This document shows positions 55,175-64,000 of a stretch of DNA of 64,000 nucleotides, one piece after another. Location: assembly GCA_947497065.1 (NCBI GenBank), contig CANMEQ010000001.1:448208-512207 (forward strand), read 5' to 3'. A program made the translations under genes and the position numbers. The notes under the pieces were generated by a model, which saw nothing but the letters and a program-made list of their open reading frames with translations, had not been told where the DNA came from and did no database searches. The DNA is from an uncultured Paracoccaceae bacterium (GTDB lineage Bacteria > Pseudomonadota > Alphaproteobacteria > Rhodobacterales > Rhodobacteraceae). The first letter of the stretch is position 1. Every line of letters starts with the position of its first letter.

Positions 55175-55230
55175 CTGCCCCGCCTTATCCTGCTTTGAAC
55201 CCTGTTTGCCGACCCAGCCGGAGCCCGTCA

Positions 55231-56550
55231 ATGCGCCATTCCATCCTTGCGACCCTGATTGGCCTTTGGTTGGCCATGACAACACTGGTCAATCCGGCAC
55301 AGGCCGTGAACCTGATCCGCGACGCCGATATTGAACACAGCCTAGATCAACTGGCCGCCCCCATCTTGCGGGCTGCTGGTTTGAACCCAAACAATGTGCG
55401 TATTTTAATCGTGAATGACAGCGGTTTGAATGCGTTTGTGATCAGCAACAACGCTATTTTCATTCATTCCGGGCTTTTGCTGCGGTTGACGTCTGCGGCG
55501 CAGGTGCAATCGGTTATCGCACACGAGGCCGCGCATATCGCCAATGGCCATATCTCACGCCGGTTGACGAATTTACGAAACTCAAACACCGCAACGGGGT
55601 TCGGTGTGGCCCTTGCCCTTGCGGTCGCTTTGGCGTCTGACAACGGAGCGGCTGCGGGCGGAGTGGCCTTTGGCGCGGCCAGCGCGGCACAACGCCAATT
55701 TTTCAGCCATACACGTGCCGAAGAATCAGCCGCTGACCAATCTTCTGTTCGGTTTATGTTGCGCGCGGGCGTCGATCCTGCCGCAGCAACAGAAGTGTTA
55801 GAGCTGTTTCGCGGGCAAGAAGCCCTTTCCGTTTCGCGCCAAGACCCTTACGCGCGGACCCATCCCCTAACCGCAGACCGGATACGGGCGCTGCGGGGGT
55901 TGATCGCCGCTAATCCGTTGGCACCGGGCGATACGCAATCTGCTGATTTTTGGTTCGCGCGGGCCCAAGGGAAATTGAGCGCCTTCATTCAAAACCCCGG
56001 TTGGACTTTGCGTCGCGTCCGAGGGGACAGCAGCCCCGTTGCGACCATGCGGCGCGCGGTTGCCTATCACCGCCAAGCGGACGCCAACAACGCCATTCGT
56101 GAAATGCAAACTCTGCTGCAGGCCTATCCGAACGATTCCTACTGGCACGAGCTTTACGGTCAGATCCTGATCGAAAGCAGGCAGGCCAATGCGGCCGTGC
56201 AATCCTATCGCAATGCGGTGAACCTGAATGGAAACGAGCCGTTGATATTGGGGGGCTACGGGCGCGCCTTGCTGGCGCTGAACACCGCCGACAGCAACGC
56301 CCAAGCGGTGCGCACGCTGGAACGTGCCCGCGCATTGGATGGGCAATCGTCATCAATTCTACGCGATCTTGGTCAAGCCTATGCACGCACGGGCCAGCCT
56401 GGTTTGGCGTCACTGGCGACCGCAGAACGCTTTGCCTTACAAGGCCGTTTGAGTGACGCCACCCTTCATGCGACACGCGCGGCGGACCGCCTGCCCCGTG
56501 GGTCTGCCCCTTGGCAGCGCGCCCAAGACGTGCTTTCTGCTGGTCAATAG
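55231..56550 (+). CDS. BepA-like M48 metalloprotease with TPR repeats
   Basis: A 439-residue periplasmic protease. A signal peptide (ending NPAQA) precedes the M48 domain with the zinc motif HEAAH (98-102) and the third ligand in EESAADQ (about 166). A C-terminal TPR region spans about 285-430. BepA of E. coli uses this architecture in outer-membrane protein quality control. The ATG at 55231 has GGAG upstream; an earlier in-frame start would remove the signal peptide from the N-terminus. A thioredoxin-fold gene follows after 16 bases. Confidence 0.94.
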   Translation: MRHSILATLIGLWLAMTTLVNPAQAVNLIRDADIEHSLDQLAAPILRAAGLNPNNVRILIVNDSGLNAFVISNNAIFIHSGLLLRLTSAAQVQSVIAHEAAHIANGHISRRLTNLRNSNTATGFGVALALAVALASDNGAAAGGVAFGAASAAQRQFFSHTRAEESAADQSSVRFMLRAGVDPAAATEVLELFRGQEALSVSRQDPYARTHPLTADRIRALRGLIAANPLAPGDTQSADFWFARAQGKLSAFIQNPGWTLRRVRGDSSPVATMRRAVAYHRQADANNAIREMQTLLQAYPNDSYWHELYGQILIESRQANAAVQSYRNAVNLNGNEPLILGGYGRALLALNTADSNAQAVRTLERARALDGQSSSILRDLGQAYARTGQPGLASLATAERFALQGRLSDATLHATRAADRLPRGSAPWQRAQDVLSAGQ

Positions 56551-56566
56551 TTTTTGGAGATTTCCC

Positions 56567-57313
56567 ATGCGCCTTGCTACATCCATCGCCGCCCTCACGC
56601 TCACCGCGACATCCGCATTTGCCGTTGATCTAGATGCCATGACAGATGGCGAGCGTGACGCGTTCCGCGCCGAGGTGCGGGCCTATCTTTTGGACAACCC
56701 CGAAGTGTTGATGGAAGCGATTGGTGTGTTGGAAAACCGCCAAGCCCAAGCCGAAGCGGTGCGGGACGAACAAATGGCGCAGGTAAACTACAATGAGCTG
56801 ACCAACGACGGTTTCAGCTATCAAGGTGGCAACCCCGACGGGGATGTGACGATCATTGAGTTTATCGATTACCGCTGTGGGTTCTGCCGCCGCGCCCACC
56901 CAGAGGTCGCGGAATTGGTGGAGACGGATGGAAATATCCGCATCATCACCAAGGAATTCCCGATTTTAGGCGAACAATCCGTCATGGCGTCTCGCTTTGC
57001 CGTGGCCACAAAACTGATCGCCGGTGACGACGCCTATAAAGACATTTCCGATGCGCTGATTTCCCTGCGGTCAGATGTTTCCCAGGCCAGCCTGAGTGCT
57101 TTGGCCGATGCCTATGGGTTGGATGCAGAAGTGATTTTCGACAAAATGGACAGCCCAGAGGTGGGTGAAATTCTGGCGGCGAACCGCGCGTTGGGTGACC
57201 GAATGCAAATTACCGGAACACCAACGTTTGTGTTCGGAGAACAAATGGTCCGCGGTTATGTCGACCTGAACCAGATGCGCCGCATCGTGGAAGAGGAACG
57301 TAGCGAAGGCTAA
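56567..57313 (+). CDS. DsbA/DsbG-like thiol-disulfide oxidoreductase
   Basis: A 248-residue exported thioredoxin-fold protein. The signal peptide ends at SAFA. A helical N-terminal dimerisation-like segment (about 20-75) is followed by the redox site CGFC (C104, C107) and the cis-proline loop ITGTPTFVFG. The ATG at 56567 has GGAG upstream. It is probably cotranscribed with the M48 protease, and both act in envelope protein folding. A strong terminator follows. Confidence 0.93.
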   Translation: MRLATSIAALTLTATSAFAVDLDAMTDGERDAFRAEVRAYLLDNPEVLMEAIGVLENRQAQAEAVRDEQMAQVNYNELTNDGFSYQGGNPDGDVTIIEFIDYRCGFCRRAHPEVAELVETDGNIRIITKEFPILGEQSVMASRFAVATKLIAGDDAYKDISDALISLRSDVSQASLSALADAYGLDAEVIFDKMDSPEVGEILAANRALGDRMQITGTPTFVFGEQMVRGYVDLNQMRRIVEEERSEG

Positions 57314-57333
57314 ACGCCAACTCCGAAAGAATG

Positions 57334-57363
57334 CGCCGGATGCGAAAACATCCGGCGTTTTTT
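57334..57363 (+). terminator. Terminator after the DsbA-like gene
   Basis: The perfect 9-bp stem CGCCGGATG / CATCCGGCG (57334-57342, 57349-57357) has loop CGAAAA and is followed by TTTTTT. Confidence 0.94.
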
Positions 57364-58489
57364 ATTCTGCAGCCTCGGACGCTGCGATCGCATCCAGCTC
57401 TGCCGCTTTGGTTTCGACCTGTTCAACGATGTGGTCGACCATCTCGTCGTTGTTCAGTTTGTGGGATTGCTTGCCAGCGAGATACACCATTCCTGCCCCG
57501 TTCCCACCGCCCGTAAATCCAACATCAGTCATCAAGGCTTCGCCTGGTCCGTTCACGACACAGCCGATGATCGAAAGGCTCATCGGGGTTTTGATGTGCT
57601 CCAGCCGCTGTTCGAGTTTTTCAACGGTTTTGATCACGTCAAACCCTTGGCGCGCGCAGCTTGGGCAGGAAATGATGTTCACTCCACGGTGCCGAAGCCC
57701 CAGGGATTTCAGAATTTCATAGCCGACTTTCACTTCTTCAACTGGATCTGCAGAGAGGCTGACGCGGATTGTATCCCCGATGCCCATCCACAATAGGTTT
57801 CCAAGCCCGATCGCGGATTTGATGGTGCCCGAGGTTAAACCGCCAGCTTCTGTGATCCCAAGGTGAATGGGGGCGTCGGTTTGTTCCGCCAGTTGCTGAT
57901 ACGCAGCGGCGGCCATGAACACATCAGAGGCTTTGCAGCTGATTTTAAATTCATGGAAGTCGTTGTCTTGCAGGATTTTGATATGATCGAGGCCGGATTC
58001 CACCATCGCGTCCGGTGTTGGCTCGCCGTATTTATCCAGCAGATGCTTTTCCAAAGACCCCGCGTTCACCCCAATACGGATGGAACACTTATTGTCGCGC
58101 GCAGCTTTGATAACCTCTTTCACGCGGTCTTCTGACCCGATGTTTCCGGGGTTAATCCGCAAGCAGGCCGCACCCGCTTCCGCCGCTTCGATCCCGCGTT
58201 TGTAGTGGAAGTGGATGTCAGCCACGATAGGCACAGGGCTTTCGCGACAAATCTCTTTCAGGGCGCGGGACGAATCTTCATCAGGAACCGAAATTCTGAC
58301 AATATCTGCGCCCGCATCCGCGGCGGCTTGCACCTGTGCGATTGTGGCCTTCACATCCGGCGTCAGCGTGTTGGTCATGGTTTGCACCGTGATGGGCGCA
58401 CCGCCGCCCACAGGCACGTTGCCCACCATAATTTGACGACTTTCGCGGCGGTAAATATTGCGCCACGGACGGATATGATTGATCGACAT
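57362..58489 (-). CDS. ispG: 4-hydroxy-3-methylbut-2-enyl diphosphate synthase
   Basis: Penultimate enzyme of the MEP isoprenoid pathway, a [4Fe-4S] protein. The 375-residue product starts [22 protein letters not shown] and has [14 protein letters not shown]. Cluster cysteines are in [12 protein letters not shown] and [11 protein letters not shown]. It follows rodZ on the minus strand, an order I recall as common in proteobacteria. Its end faces the DsbA-like gene terminator. Confidence 0.97.
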   Translation of the reverse strand: MSINHIRPWRNIYRRESRQIMVGNVPVGGGAPITVQTMTNTLTPDVKATIAQVQAAADAGADIVRISVPDEDSSRALKEICRESPVPIVADIHFHYKRGIEAAEAGAACLRINPGNIGSEDRVKEVIKAARDNKCSIRIGVNAGSLEKHLLDKYGEPTPDAMVESGLDHIKILQDNDFHEFKISCKASDVFMAAAAYQQLAEQTDAPIHLGITEAGGLTSGTIKSAIGLGNLLWMGIGDTIRVSLSADPVEEVKVGYEILKSLGLRHRGVNIISCPSCARQGFDVIKTVEKLEQRLEHIKTPMSLSIIGCVVNGPGEALMTDVGFTGGGNGAGMVYLAGKQSHKLNNDEMVDHIVEQVETKAAELDAIAASEAAE

Positions 58490-58577
58490 TTTGGATCACC
58501 TGCAAGCACTGCGTTTGTGCACAACTTAGTCGGCACAGCGGGTGTCAGCAACGCCCTGCGACAGTTTGTTTTAAGGA

Positions 58578-59804
58578 TTATTCGTTGACGTCTTGTGCAG
58601 GCGCGAGGCCTTGCAATTCTGCGACACGTACAACTTCAGCCAGATCGTTATCAGCGGACAAATCTGCCACCGCGTAGGTCTCAGACAGGCTATCCACGGA
58701 GAGCGCGACGTTTGATGTCACCTGCCCGCGTGGACCAACAGGCCCATAGTGGTTGCCGTTCATGGCAAAATATACCGCGCCAGATTCGCCGATCCGCAGT
58801 GTTGCAGGTTCTTCGGTCTGGGGCACATCGAAGGTATCGCCTGCCGACATAACCGTTTCATAGATCACAGAGCCATCTGCTGCGCGCACACGCACCCAAG
58901 CGTCACGTACCGCAACCAGCTGCACACCGGGCCGCGGTGTTTCAGTGACTTGGACACCGGCTGGCGCCACTGGGCCAGCACTTTCAACATTTGTATCCGC
59001 CGCAACGATCAGCCCTGGACGTTCAGACGCTGTGGGCCCTAGTGCCCCACCAGTTTGCGGATCGAGACGCGCAATTGGGCCATCGCGCGGAACCAAAACA
59101 GGCGCATCCAAAGCTTGCGGACGATAGAGGCGATCCAACGCTTCCGTCGAAGGCGCCTCGAAGCCTGCAACCACATCAACGCCCGCGCCTGTGGCGCCAA
59201 GGCCGCCGCCTGCAAGCGGATCGATATCCGCAATCACAGTGGGTGTGTTTTCAACGGGTGCCAGTTGTACTTTCTGGACCTCTTGCAGAACGGTCCAACC
59301 GCCATAGCCCAAACCACCGATCAAGGCGACTAGCACCATCAAGGATCCAACAGCGCGCGGTTCGACAGAGGCGAACATTGCATCACCCGCTGGCACGAAA
59401 GGCGTCGCAGGGGTGGCAAAAATATCTTTTTCAAAAGGTGCAGGCGCCGCTTTGATTGGTTTCGCACCCGATGCCTGTTCAGACATGCCGTGCGCCGTGG
59501 CAAATCCACTTTCGGCGCAGAATGTATCGAACGCCCAATCGGGATCCATGTTCAAATAGCGCGCGTAAGACCGCACGTAACCTGCAATGAAACCTGGCGT
59601 ATCAAAGGCAGTCGGATCAGAATTTTCGATTGCGGCAATATAGGCTGCTTTGATCTTCAGCTCACGCTGCACATCCAACAGACTTTTGCCCATGGTCGCA
59701 CGTTCGCCGCGCATGATGTCACCCAGACGCAGCTCAAAGGCGTCAAAGCCAGCTGGCTCAACGACCTCTTGATCTTTCGCGCGTCTGAACCCCTTGCGGA
59801 TCAT
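58578..59804 (-). CDS. rodZ: RodZ-like cytoskeletal adaptor (HTH_25 and DUF4115)
   Basis: A 408-residue bitopic protein. A cytoplasmic helix-turn-helix domain (about residues 24-95, GERATMGKSLLDVQRELKIK) is followed by one membrane helix (152-173) and a long periplasmic region. That region ends with a DUF4115 domain (about 310-385, VRDAWVRVRAADGSVIYE). RodZ links MreB to the elongasome. No mreB is in the window. It precedes ispG; a TATAAT -10 lies upstream. Confidence 0.93.
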   Translation of the reverse strand: MIRKGFRRAKDQEVVEPAGFDAFELRLGDIMRGERATMGKSLLDVQRELKIKAAYIAAIENSDPTAFDTPGFIAGYVRSYARYLNMDPDWAFDTFCAESGFATAHGMSEQASGAKPIKAAPAPFEKDIFATPATPFVPAGDAMFASVEPRAVGSLMVLVALIGGLGYGGWTVLQEVQKVQLAPVENTPTVIADIDPLAGGGLGATGAGVDVVAGFEAPSTEALDRLYRPQALDAPVLVPRDGPIARLDPQTGGALGPTASERPGLIVAADTNVESAGPVAPAGVQVTETPRPGVQLVAVRDAWVRVRAADGSVIYETVMSAGDTFDVPQTEEPATLRIGESGAVYFAMNGNHYGPVGPRGQVTSNVALSVDSLSETYAVADLSADNDLAEVVRVAELQGLAPAQDVNE

Positions 59805-59883
59805 ACGAAACCTTTAATTCTCTGCCCCAAAAAGACCGGCACGATTCGAAGGAAATGCCGATTCCTTGACGTCTAGTTAGCAC

Positions 59884-59889
59884 ATTATA
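59884..59889 (-). promoter_or_regulatory. Probable -10 element of rodZ
   Basis: TATAAT on the minus strand lies 80 bases before the rodZ start codon, in the 109-base gap after hemA. No good -35 stands at 16-18 bases, so the promoter call is partial. Confidence 0.4.
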
Positions 59890-59913
59890 AATTGGTTTGC
59901 ACCTGCAGAGAAT

Positions 59914-61137
59914 TTAACCCGCAAGCTCAGCACGATTCAGCGCACAGTGAGACCACAAAGCGTCCAATGCCTTGATAAGAGCGTCCATTTCCTTTGGCCC
60001 GTGCACCGGTGATGGGGTGAAGCGCAACCGCTCTGTCCCCCGCGGAACCGTTGGGAAATTAATGGGTTGTACGTAGATGCCATGCTCTTGCAGCAACATG
60101 TCAGACAGCTTCTGAGTGTGCACAGGATCGCCCACGATCAAGGGCACGATGTGGCTGCCATGATCGATGATCGGCATGCCGAGACCACGCAAACGTGTCT
60201 TCAAAATCTTGGCTTGGGTCTGCTGCGCGTCGCGTAGTTGCTGATTCTCTTTCAAGAACGCAACCGATGCAGCCGCCCCTGCCGCGACAGCAGGTGGCAA
60301 AGATGTCGTAAAAATGAACCCAGGTGCATAAGATCGGACAGCGTCGCACATTTTTGTGGATGCAGCGATGTAGCCCCCCATCACGCCGTAAGCTTTCGCC
60401 AACGTCCCGTTAATGATGTCGATCCGGTGCGCCAGCCCATCCCGCTCGGAGATGCCGCCGCCGCGTGGGCCGTACATGCCGACAGCGTGCACTTCATCAC
60501 AATAGGTCAGCGCGCCAAATTCATCGGCGATATCGCATAGCTCTTTGAGAGGGCCAAAATCACCGTCCATAGAATAGACGCTTTCGAACGCAATCAATTT
60601 TGGTGCGGCGGGATCATCAGCTGCCAGTTTGGCACGCAGATCGTCCAGATCATTGTGTTTAAAAATCCGCTTTTCGCCGCCGTTGCGACGGATGCCTTCG
60701 ATCATCGAGGCGTGGTTCAGCTCATCTGAATAGATGATCAGGCCAGGAAACAAACGCGGCAAGGTCGACAATGTGGCATCATTGGCGATGTAGGCAGAGG
60801 TGAACAACAAAGCGTCTTGCTTGCCATGAAGATCCGCCAATTCAGCTTCGAGCCGTTTGTGGTAGACCGTGGTGCCGGAGATGTTGCGCGTCCCGCCGGA
60901 GCCTGCGCCGGTTGCGTCAATCGCTTCGTGCATCGCATCGCGGACGACCGCGTGTTGGCCCATGCCCAAGTAGTCGTTACCGCACCAGACCGTAATGTCC
61001 TGCTCTGCACCATCGGGACGTGTCCAAACCGCGTGCGGGAATTGACCTTGCTTGCGTTCGATATCGATGAACGTGCGGTACCGGCCTTCTTCGTGAAGGC
61101 GGTTCAGCGCATCGTCCAGTTTCGCGTTAAAATCCAA
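59914..61137 (-). CDS. hemA: 5-aminolevulinate synthase
   Basis: First step of tetrapyrrole synthesis by the C4 route, condensing glycine and succinyl-CoA. The 407-residue PLP enzyme has [40 protein letters not shown] and the PLP lysine in [13 protein letters not shown]. The start is TTG at 61135-61137, preceded by GGGGA at 7 bases, and gives the usual (M)[21 protein letters not shown] perfect FNR box lies about 170 bases upstream, as known for hemA in Rhodobacter. Confidence 0.97.
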   Translation of the reverse strand: MDFNAKLDDALNRLHEEGRYRTFIDIERKQGQFPHAVWTRPDGAEQDITVWCGNDYLGMGQHAVVRDAMHEAIDATGAGSGGTRNISGTTVYHKRLEAELADLHGKQDALLFTSAYIANDATLSTLPRLFPGLIIYSDELNHASMIEGIRRNGGEKRIFKHNDLDDLRAKLAADDPAAPKLIAFESVYSMDGDFGPLKELCDIADEFGALTYCDEVHAVGMYGPRGGGISERDGLAHRIDIINGTLAKAYGVMGGYIAASTKMCDAVRSYAPGFIFTTSLPPAVAAGAAASVAFLKENQQLRDAQQTQAKILKTRLRGLGMPIIDHGSHIVPLIVGDPVHTQKLSDMLLQEHGIYVQPINFPTVPRGTERLRFTPSPVHGPKEMDALIKALDALWSHCALNRAELAG

Positions 61138-61472
61138 TCTTCTATCCCCGTTTTCTAGGCACTGCAGGACTCATGCAGCGGAGGTTCTGGTTCTGATATA
61201 GTCCCTGCCCCATTCAGGCAATACTTTGATCCATTCTAAATTGACCCTGATACGCTCTGTCGCAGGGCCGTATGGTTTGGTTAGCTGCAATCGAATGGGT
61301 ATTCTTTGATCGAGATCAAATAAGCCAACTTGTGATTTGCCCGTCTCGAAGAGATTGTCCCAGCCCTTATCGATTGCCCATGCTCCTGAGACAACGGCCA
61401 GGTGACTTTTCCTCATTGACCCCGCCCTTCGATATGACACTGTGATGTCAAACAAATTTTGGAGCTTTGCCC
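61138..61472 (-). promoter_or_regulatory. Long hemA upstream region
   Basis: This 335-base region lies between divergent hemA and the M20 peptidase gene and is less GC-rich than its surroundings. It contains a small CTGCA/TGCAG hairpin (61162-61178), the FNR box, and near 61278-61283 a weak -10 (TAACCA on the minus strand), placed correctly for FNR-type activation. A minus-strand open frame covers 61171-61416 (82 codons from an ATG), but the FNR box lies inside it and I recognise no family, so I do not call it a gene. Confidence 0.55.
61306..61319 (-). promoter_or_regulatory. Perfect FNR/FnrL box upstream of hemA
   Basis: TTGAT-CGAG-ATCAA matches the FNR consensus at all ten fixed positions and is palindromic over TTTGATCGAGATCAAA-type flanks apart from the centre. 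FnrL control of hemA is established in Rhodobacter, which makes oxygen-responsive regulation here likely. Confidence 0.8.
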
Positions 61473-62849
61473 ATGTCACTCGACGCTGTTCTCACCCAAA
61501 TTGACACCGATCTAGACGCCTCGCTTGAGCGCCTGATGGGACTGTTGAAATTGCAATCTGTCTCGACGGATCCAGCCTATAAAGAGGACGTCGATAAGGC
61601 GGCTGATTGGTTGGTGGATGATCTGAAATCGCTTGGTGTGGATGCAACAAAGCGGCAAACGCCGATGCATCCGATGGTGGTTGGCCATGTTGGCGAGACC
61701 GGGCCGCACCTGCTGTTTTACGGCCACTACGACGTACAACCTGTTGATCCTATTGAATTATGGGACCACGACCCCTTCGATCCTTTCATCGAAGACCGTG
61801 ATGGGAAAAAAGTCATCCGCGGACGCGGCACGTCTGACGACAAAGGCCAATTGATGACCTTTATGGAAGCCTGCCGCGCGTGGAAGGCGGTTCACGGTGC
61901 GTTGCCGTGCCGGATCACGTTCTTGTTTGAAGGCGAAGAAGAAACCGGTTCGCCCAGTTTGGTGCCCTTCATGGAAGCCAATGCAGAGGAGCTGAAAGCC
62001 GACTTGGCGTTGATTTGCGACACGGGCATGGTCGCCCCCGGCGTGCCGTCCATCGCAAGCCAGTTGCGCGGTATGTTGAAAGATGAATTCACCCTGCACG
62101 GCCCCGCCATGGACCTGCATTCCGGCCACTACGGTGGCCCAGCGGTGAACCCGTTGAAAGAAATCAGCCGTATCATCGCCTCGTTCCACGATGACACGGG
62201 CCGCGTGACGATTGATGGGTTTTACGACGACGTTATTGAGATTGGCGATAATCTGAAGGCGCAGTGGAAAACCTGCGGATTTGACGAGGCTGAATATATG
62301 GCAGGCGCAGGGCTGACCACGTCGGCTGGCGAGGCTGGGTATTCTATTTTGGAACAACAATGGTCGCGCCCTACCCTTGAGGTCAATGGTCTGTGGGGCG
62401 GCTACCAAGGTGCCGGTTCAAAAACCGTGATCCCAGCTGAAGCGCATTGTAAAATCACCTGCCGCTTGGTGGGTGACATGGACCCTGACAAAATTCGCAC
62501 TGCCCTGCGCGCCCACGTCGAGGGCCAGCTACGCCCTGATACACGCGTGACATGGGACAATGATTTGGAAGGCGCGCCTGCATCTGTCATGAACACAGAC
62601 CGCCCAGAATTTGAACAAGCGCGTCAGGCCCTTACAGATGAATGGGACCGCGAGGCGGTGTTTGTGGGGATGGGCGGATCGATCCCCATTGCGGGGCATT
62701 TCAAGACCGTTCTGGATATGGACGCAATGCTGATCGGCTTCGCGTCTGAAGATGATCGTATCCATTCGCCCAACGAAAAATACGATGTCGATGCCTTCCA
62801 CAAAGGCATCCGGTCATGGGCGCGTGTTCTGGCGTCTTTGACGCACTAA
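61473..62849 (+). CDS. M20-family dipeptidase/peptidase
   Basis: A 458-residue zinc aminopeptidase-like protein of the M20 family, probably a cytoplasmic dipeptidase. Metal-site motifs are LLFYGHYDVQPVDP, GRGTSDDKGQLMTF, FLFEGEEETGSPS and LICDTGMVAPG; a dimerisation domain occupies about 205-345. The start is ATG at 61473 with GGAG 8 bases upstream. Divergent from hemA and followed after 40 bases by the S41 peptidase gene. Confidence 0.95.
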   Translation: MSLDAVLTQIDTDLDASLERLMGLLKLQSVSTDPAYKEDVDKAADWLVDDLKSLGVDATKRQTPMHPMVVGHVGETGPHLLFYGHYDVQPVDPIELWDHDPFDPFIEDRDGKKVIRGRGTSDDKGQLMTFMEACRAWKAVHGALPCRITFLFEGEEETGSPSLVPFMEANAEELKADLALICDTGMVAPGVPSIASQLRGMLKDEFTLHGPAMDLHSGHYGGPAVNPLKEISRIIASFHDDTGRVTIDGFYDDVIEIGDNLKAQWKTCGFDEAEYMAGAGLTTSAGEAGYSILEQQWSRPTLEVNGLWGGYQGAGSKTVIPAEAHCKITCRLVGDMDPDKIRTALRAHVEGQLRPDTRVTWDNDLEGAPASVMNTDRPEFEQARQALTDEWDREAVFVGMGGSIPIAGHFKTVLDMDAMLIGFASEDDRIHSPNEKYDVDAFHKGIRSWARVLASLTH

Positions 62850-62889
62850 TTGAAACCCGTGGCAGAGCCACACTCATAAGGCGGCATTT

Positions 62890-64000
62890 ATGCGACTTCT
62901 CAAACAGCTTTGGATCTTGATCGGAGCGTTGATCGCCGCCTTTGTTGTGTCTTGGCTAATATACATGCCGGACAATACGCAACGCGGGATTTGGCGGGCT
63001 GACACAGGCGGCAGTGTGATCGCACTGACGCCTGTGACGGCGACGCTTTATTCGGAAAGCAGTGTGTCTTGTGTGCGCCAGCTGACCTTTCCCGCGCATC
63101 TGAAACTGGTGGAGATGGCAGAGGGTGTAACCTTAGATGCCGAAGGCGACGCGATGACGCTCCATATTGATGGGGCGCTTGAACCGGCGCAGTTCACCAG
63201 GATCAACGCCCTGCCCGCCTCGTGCTCGGCACCTGATCCAGATGCCACCCCCGAAGACGTGTTCGATGCGATGTGGACAGCCATGAACGAGCACTACGCG
63301 TTTTTCGATCTTTATGGCGTTGATTGGGATGCACGCCGCGCAAATGTGCCTGCCGCTGATCTGTCAGATGCGGAGTTGTTTTCACATCTCTCGGAAACCT
63401 TGGTGGGGCTGGATGATGGGCATGTTCAACTCTACGGTGCCGATCAGCAGTTTTCACCATCCCAACGGCCGGACTGGCTGCCAGATAACGCCAGCTTCAC
63501 TCGTAAGGATGTCTGGCAGGCTGCGCGCGATGTGGTGGGGACGGATTTAACCGCCATTGACCTAACCGGCGTTGAATACACTCTGCTGCCAGACGGTATC
63601 GGCTATATCATGATCCGGCATATGAGCCTCGACACGCCCTTTGGTGCGCGCAGTGAACCGGCGATGGCGCAGGCCTTTGCCCAAGCCGCGAACGCACTGT
63701 CCTCCGCACGCGCTGTGATTGTTGATATCCGCTACAATCCTGGCGGGTCTGATTCCGTTTCTTTTGGGGTGGCCAGCCATTTCACGGACACACCAATTGA
63801 TGTGTTCACCAAAACCACACGCGTTGGCGATGATCAATCCGCCCCCTTTACCGCCACGCTGAACCCCTACGGCGCGCGCCCACTGCCCCAACCGGTCGTT
63901 TTACTGACAAGCGGGCTGACTGGATCTGCTGCAGAAATCCTCACCATGGCGTTGCGCGATTTGCCAAATGTTACGGTGATGGGCGAAAACACCGGCGGTG
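62890..64000 (+). CDS. S41-family peptidase, cut by window end
   Basis: An exported or membrane-anchored protease; the first 370 codons are visible. The N-terminus has a membrane helix (LWILIGALIAAFVVSWLIYM). A unique domain follows, then the S41 core with VEYTLLPDGIGYIMIRHMS, VIVDIRYNPGGSDS and TSGLTGSAAEILTMAL, where SAAE holds the catalytic serine. The frame is open to the last base (GENTGG), so the lysine and the C-terminus are missing. It may be cotranscribed with the M20 peptidase upstream. Confidence 0.9.
   Translation, partial: MRLLKQLWILIGALIAAFVVSWLIYMPDNTQRGIWRADTGGSVIALTPVTATLYSESSVSCVRQLTFPAHLKLVEMAEGVTLDAEGDAMTLHIDGALEPAQFTRINALPASCSAPDPDATPEDVFDAMWTAMNEHYAFFDLYGVDWDARRANVPAADLSDAELFSHLSETLVGLDDGHVQLYGADQQFSPSQRPDWLPDNASFTRKDVWQAARDVVGTDLTAIDLTGVEYTLLPDGIGYIMIRHMSLDTPFGARSEPAMAQAFAQAANALSSARAVIVDIRYNPGGSDSVSFGVASHFTDTPIDVFTKTTRVGDDQSAPFTATLNPYGARPLPQPVVLLTSGLTGSAAEILTMALRDLPNVTVMGENTGG

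Noticed and set aside
61171-61416. Minus-strand open frame of 82 codons between hemA and the M20 peptidase gene
   Set aside because: It contains the perfect FNR box and probable hemA promoter, has lower GC than neighbouring genes and no recognisable domain. Kept only as a remark in the hemA upstream region.
1-64000. CRISPR arrays, insertion sequences, tRNA or rRNA genes
   Set aside because: No regularly spaced repeats, transposase-like translations, terminal inverted repeats or structural RNA signatures were seen on either strand.

Overview
The window looks like chromosomal DNA of a Roseobacter-group alphaproteobacterium (Rhodobacterales). The evidence is a system I cytochrome c maturation operon (ccmE, ccmF), a gene transfer agent-type endolysin/holin pair, a C4-pathway 5-aminolevulinate synthase, a TAXI-type TRAP transporter, a VPLPA-CTERM protein, a short DUF1127 protein and a bactofilin/M23 pair. 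I see no insertion sequence, prophage, CRISPR array, rRNA or tRNA. Most genes are conserved housekeeping genes. The less described material is in the regulatory DNA and in a few small or unusual proteins.

Layout. 1-5.3 kb (minus strand): argC, ccmE, a GH108 endolysin, a three-helix holin and ccmF (cut by the window start), preceded by murI and a lipid acyltransferase. 5.4-13.5 kb: a LysR regulator, a candidate small RNA of the alpha-r8/suhB (MmgR) type, purL, a cysteine-cluster protein, a bolA / small membrane protein / grxD operon, zapA with an overlapping coiled-coil gene, and transketolase. 13.6-21.9 kb: a divergent module with a class III aminotransferase, a dCache histidine kinase and a FixJ-like regulator on the minus strand, and a TAXI substrate-binding protein, fused TRAP permease and universal stress protein on the plus strand. 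22-27.7 kb: a DUF4329 lipoprotein, a DUF808 membrane protein, two GAPDH genes with different cofactor-site residues, a VPLPA-CTERM protein, a 47-residue membrane protein and a DUF1127 protein. 27.8-46.2 kb: coaD, a CBS protein, a LysR regulator divergent from mmsA, an L,D-transpeptidase, uvrA with an SOS box, two MFS transporters, lpdA, a DUF924 protein, queA, an AsmA-like giant protein, bcp and a DUF455 ferritin-like protein.

46.3-64 kb is rich in envelope genes: an M23 endopeptidase with bactofilin, mrcA, amiC, a BepA-like M48 protease, a DsbA-like oxidoreductase and rodZ. It also holds prfB, a methyltransferase, an aminotransferase, ispG, hemA with a perfect FNR box, an M20 peptidase and an S41 peptidase cut by the window end. 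Strand composition changes near 46.2 kb: to the left the plus strand is C-rich whatever the gene direction, and to the right this bias is lost.

The main regulatory signals read directly from the sequence are TGTTAGCGCTAACA-like boxes in front of both gap genes, a GAAC-N7-GAAC SOS box before uvrA, a TTGAT-N4-ATCAA box before hemA, a CTGC-N3-GCAG dyad before the DUF1127 gene, TTAACC half-sites before the endolysin/holin pair, and unexplained repeat clusters before the DUF455 and M23 genes. All product names rest on reading the translations by eye, with no database search.
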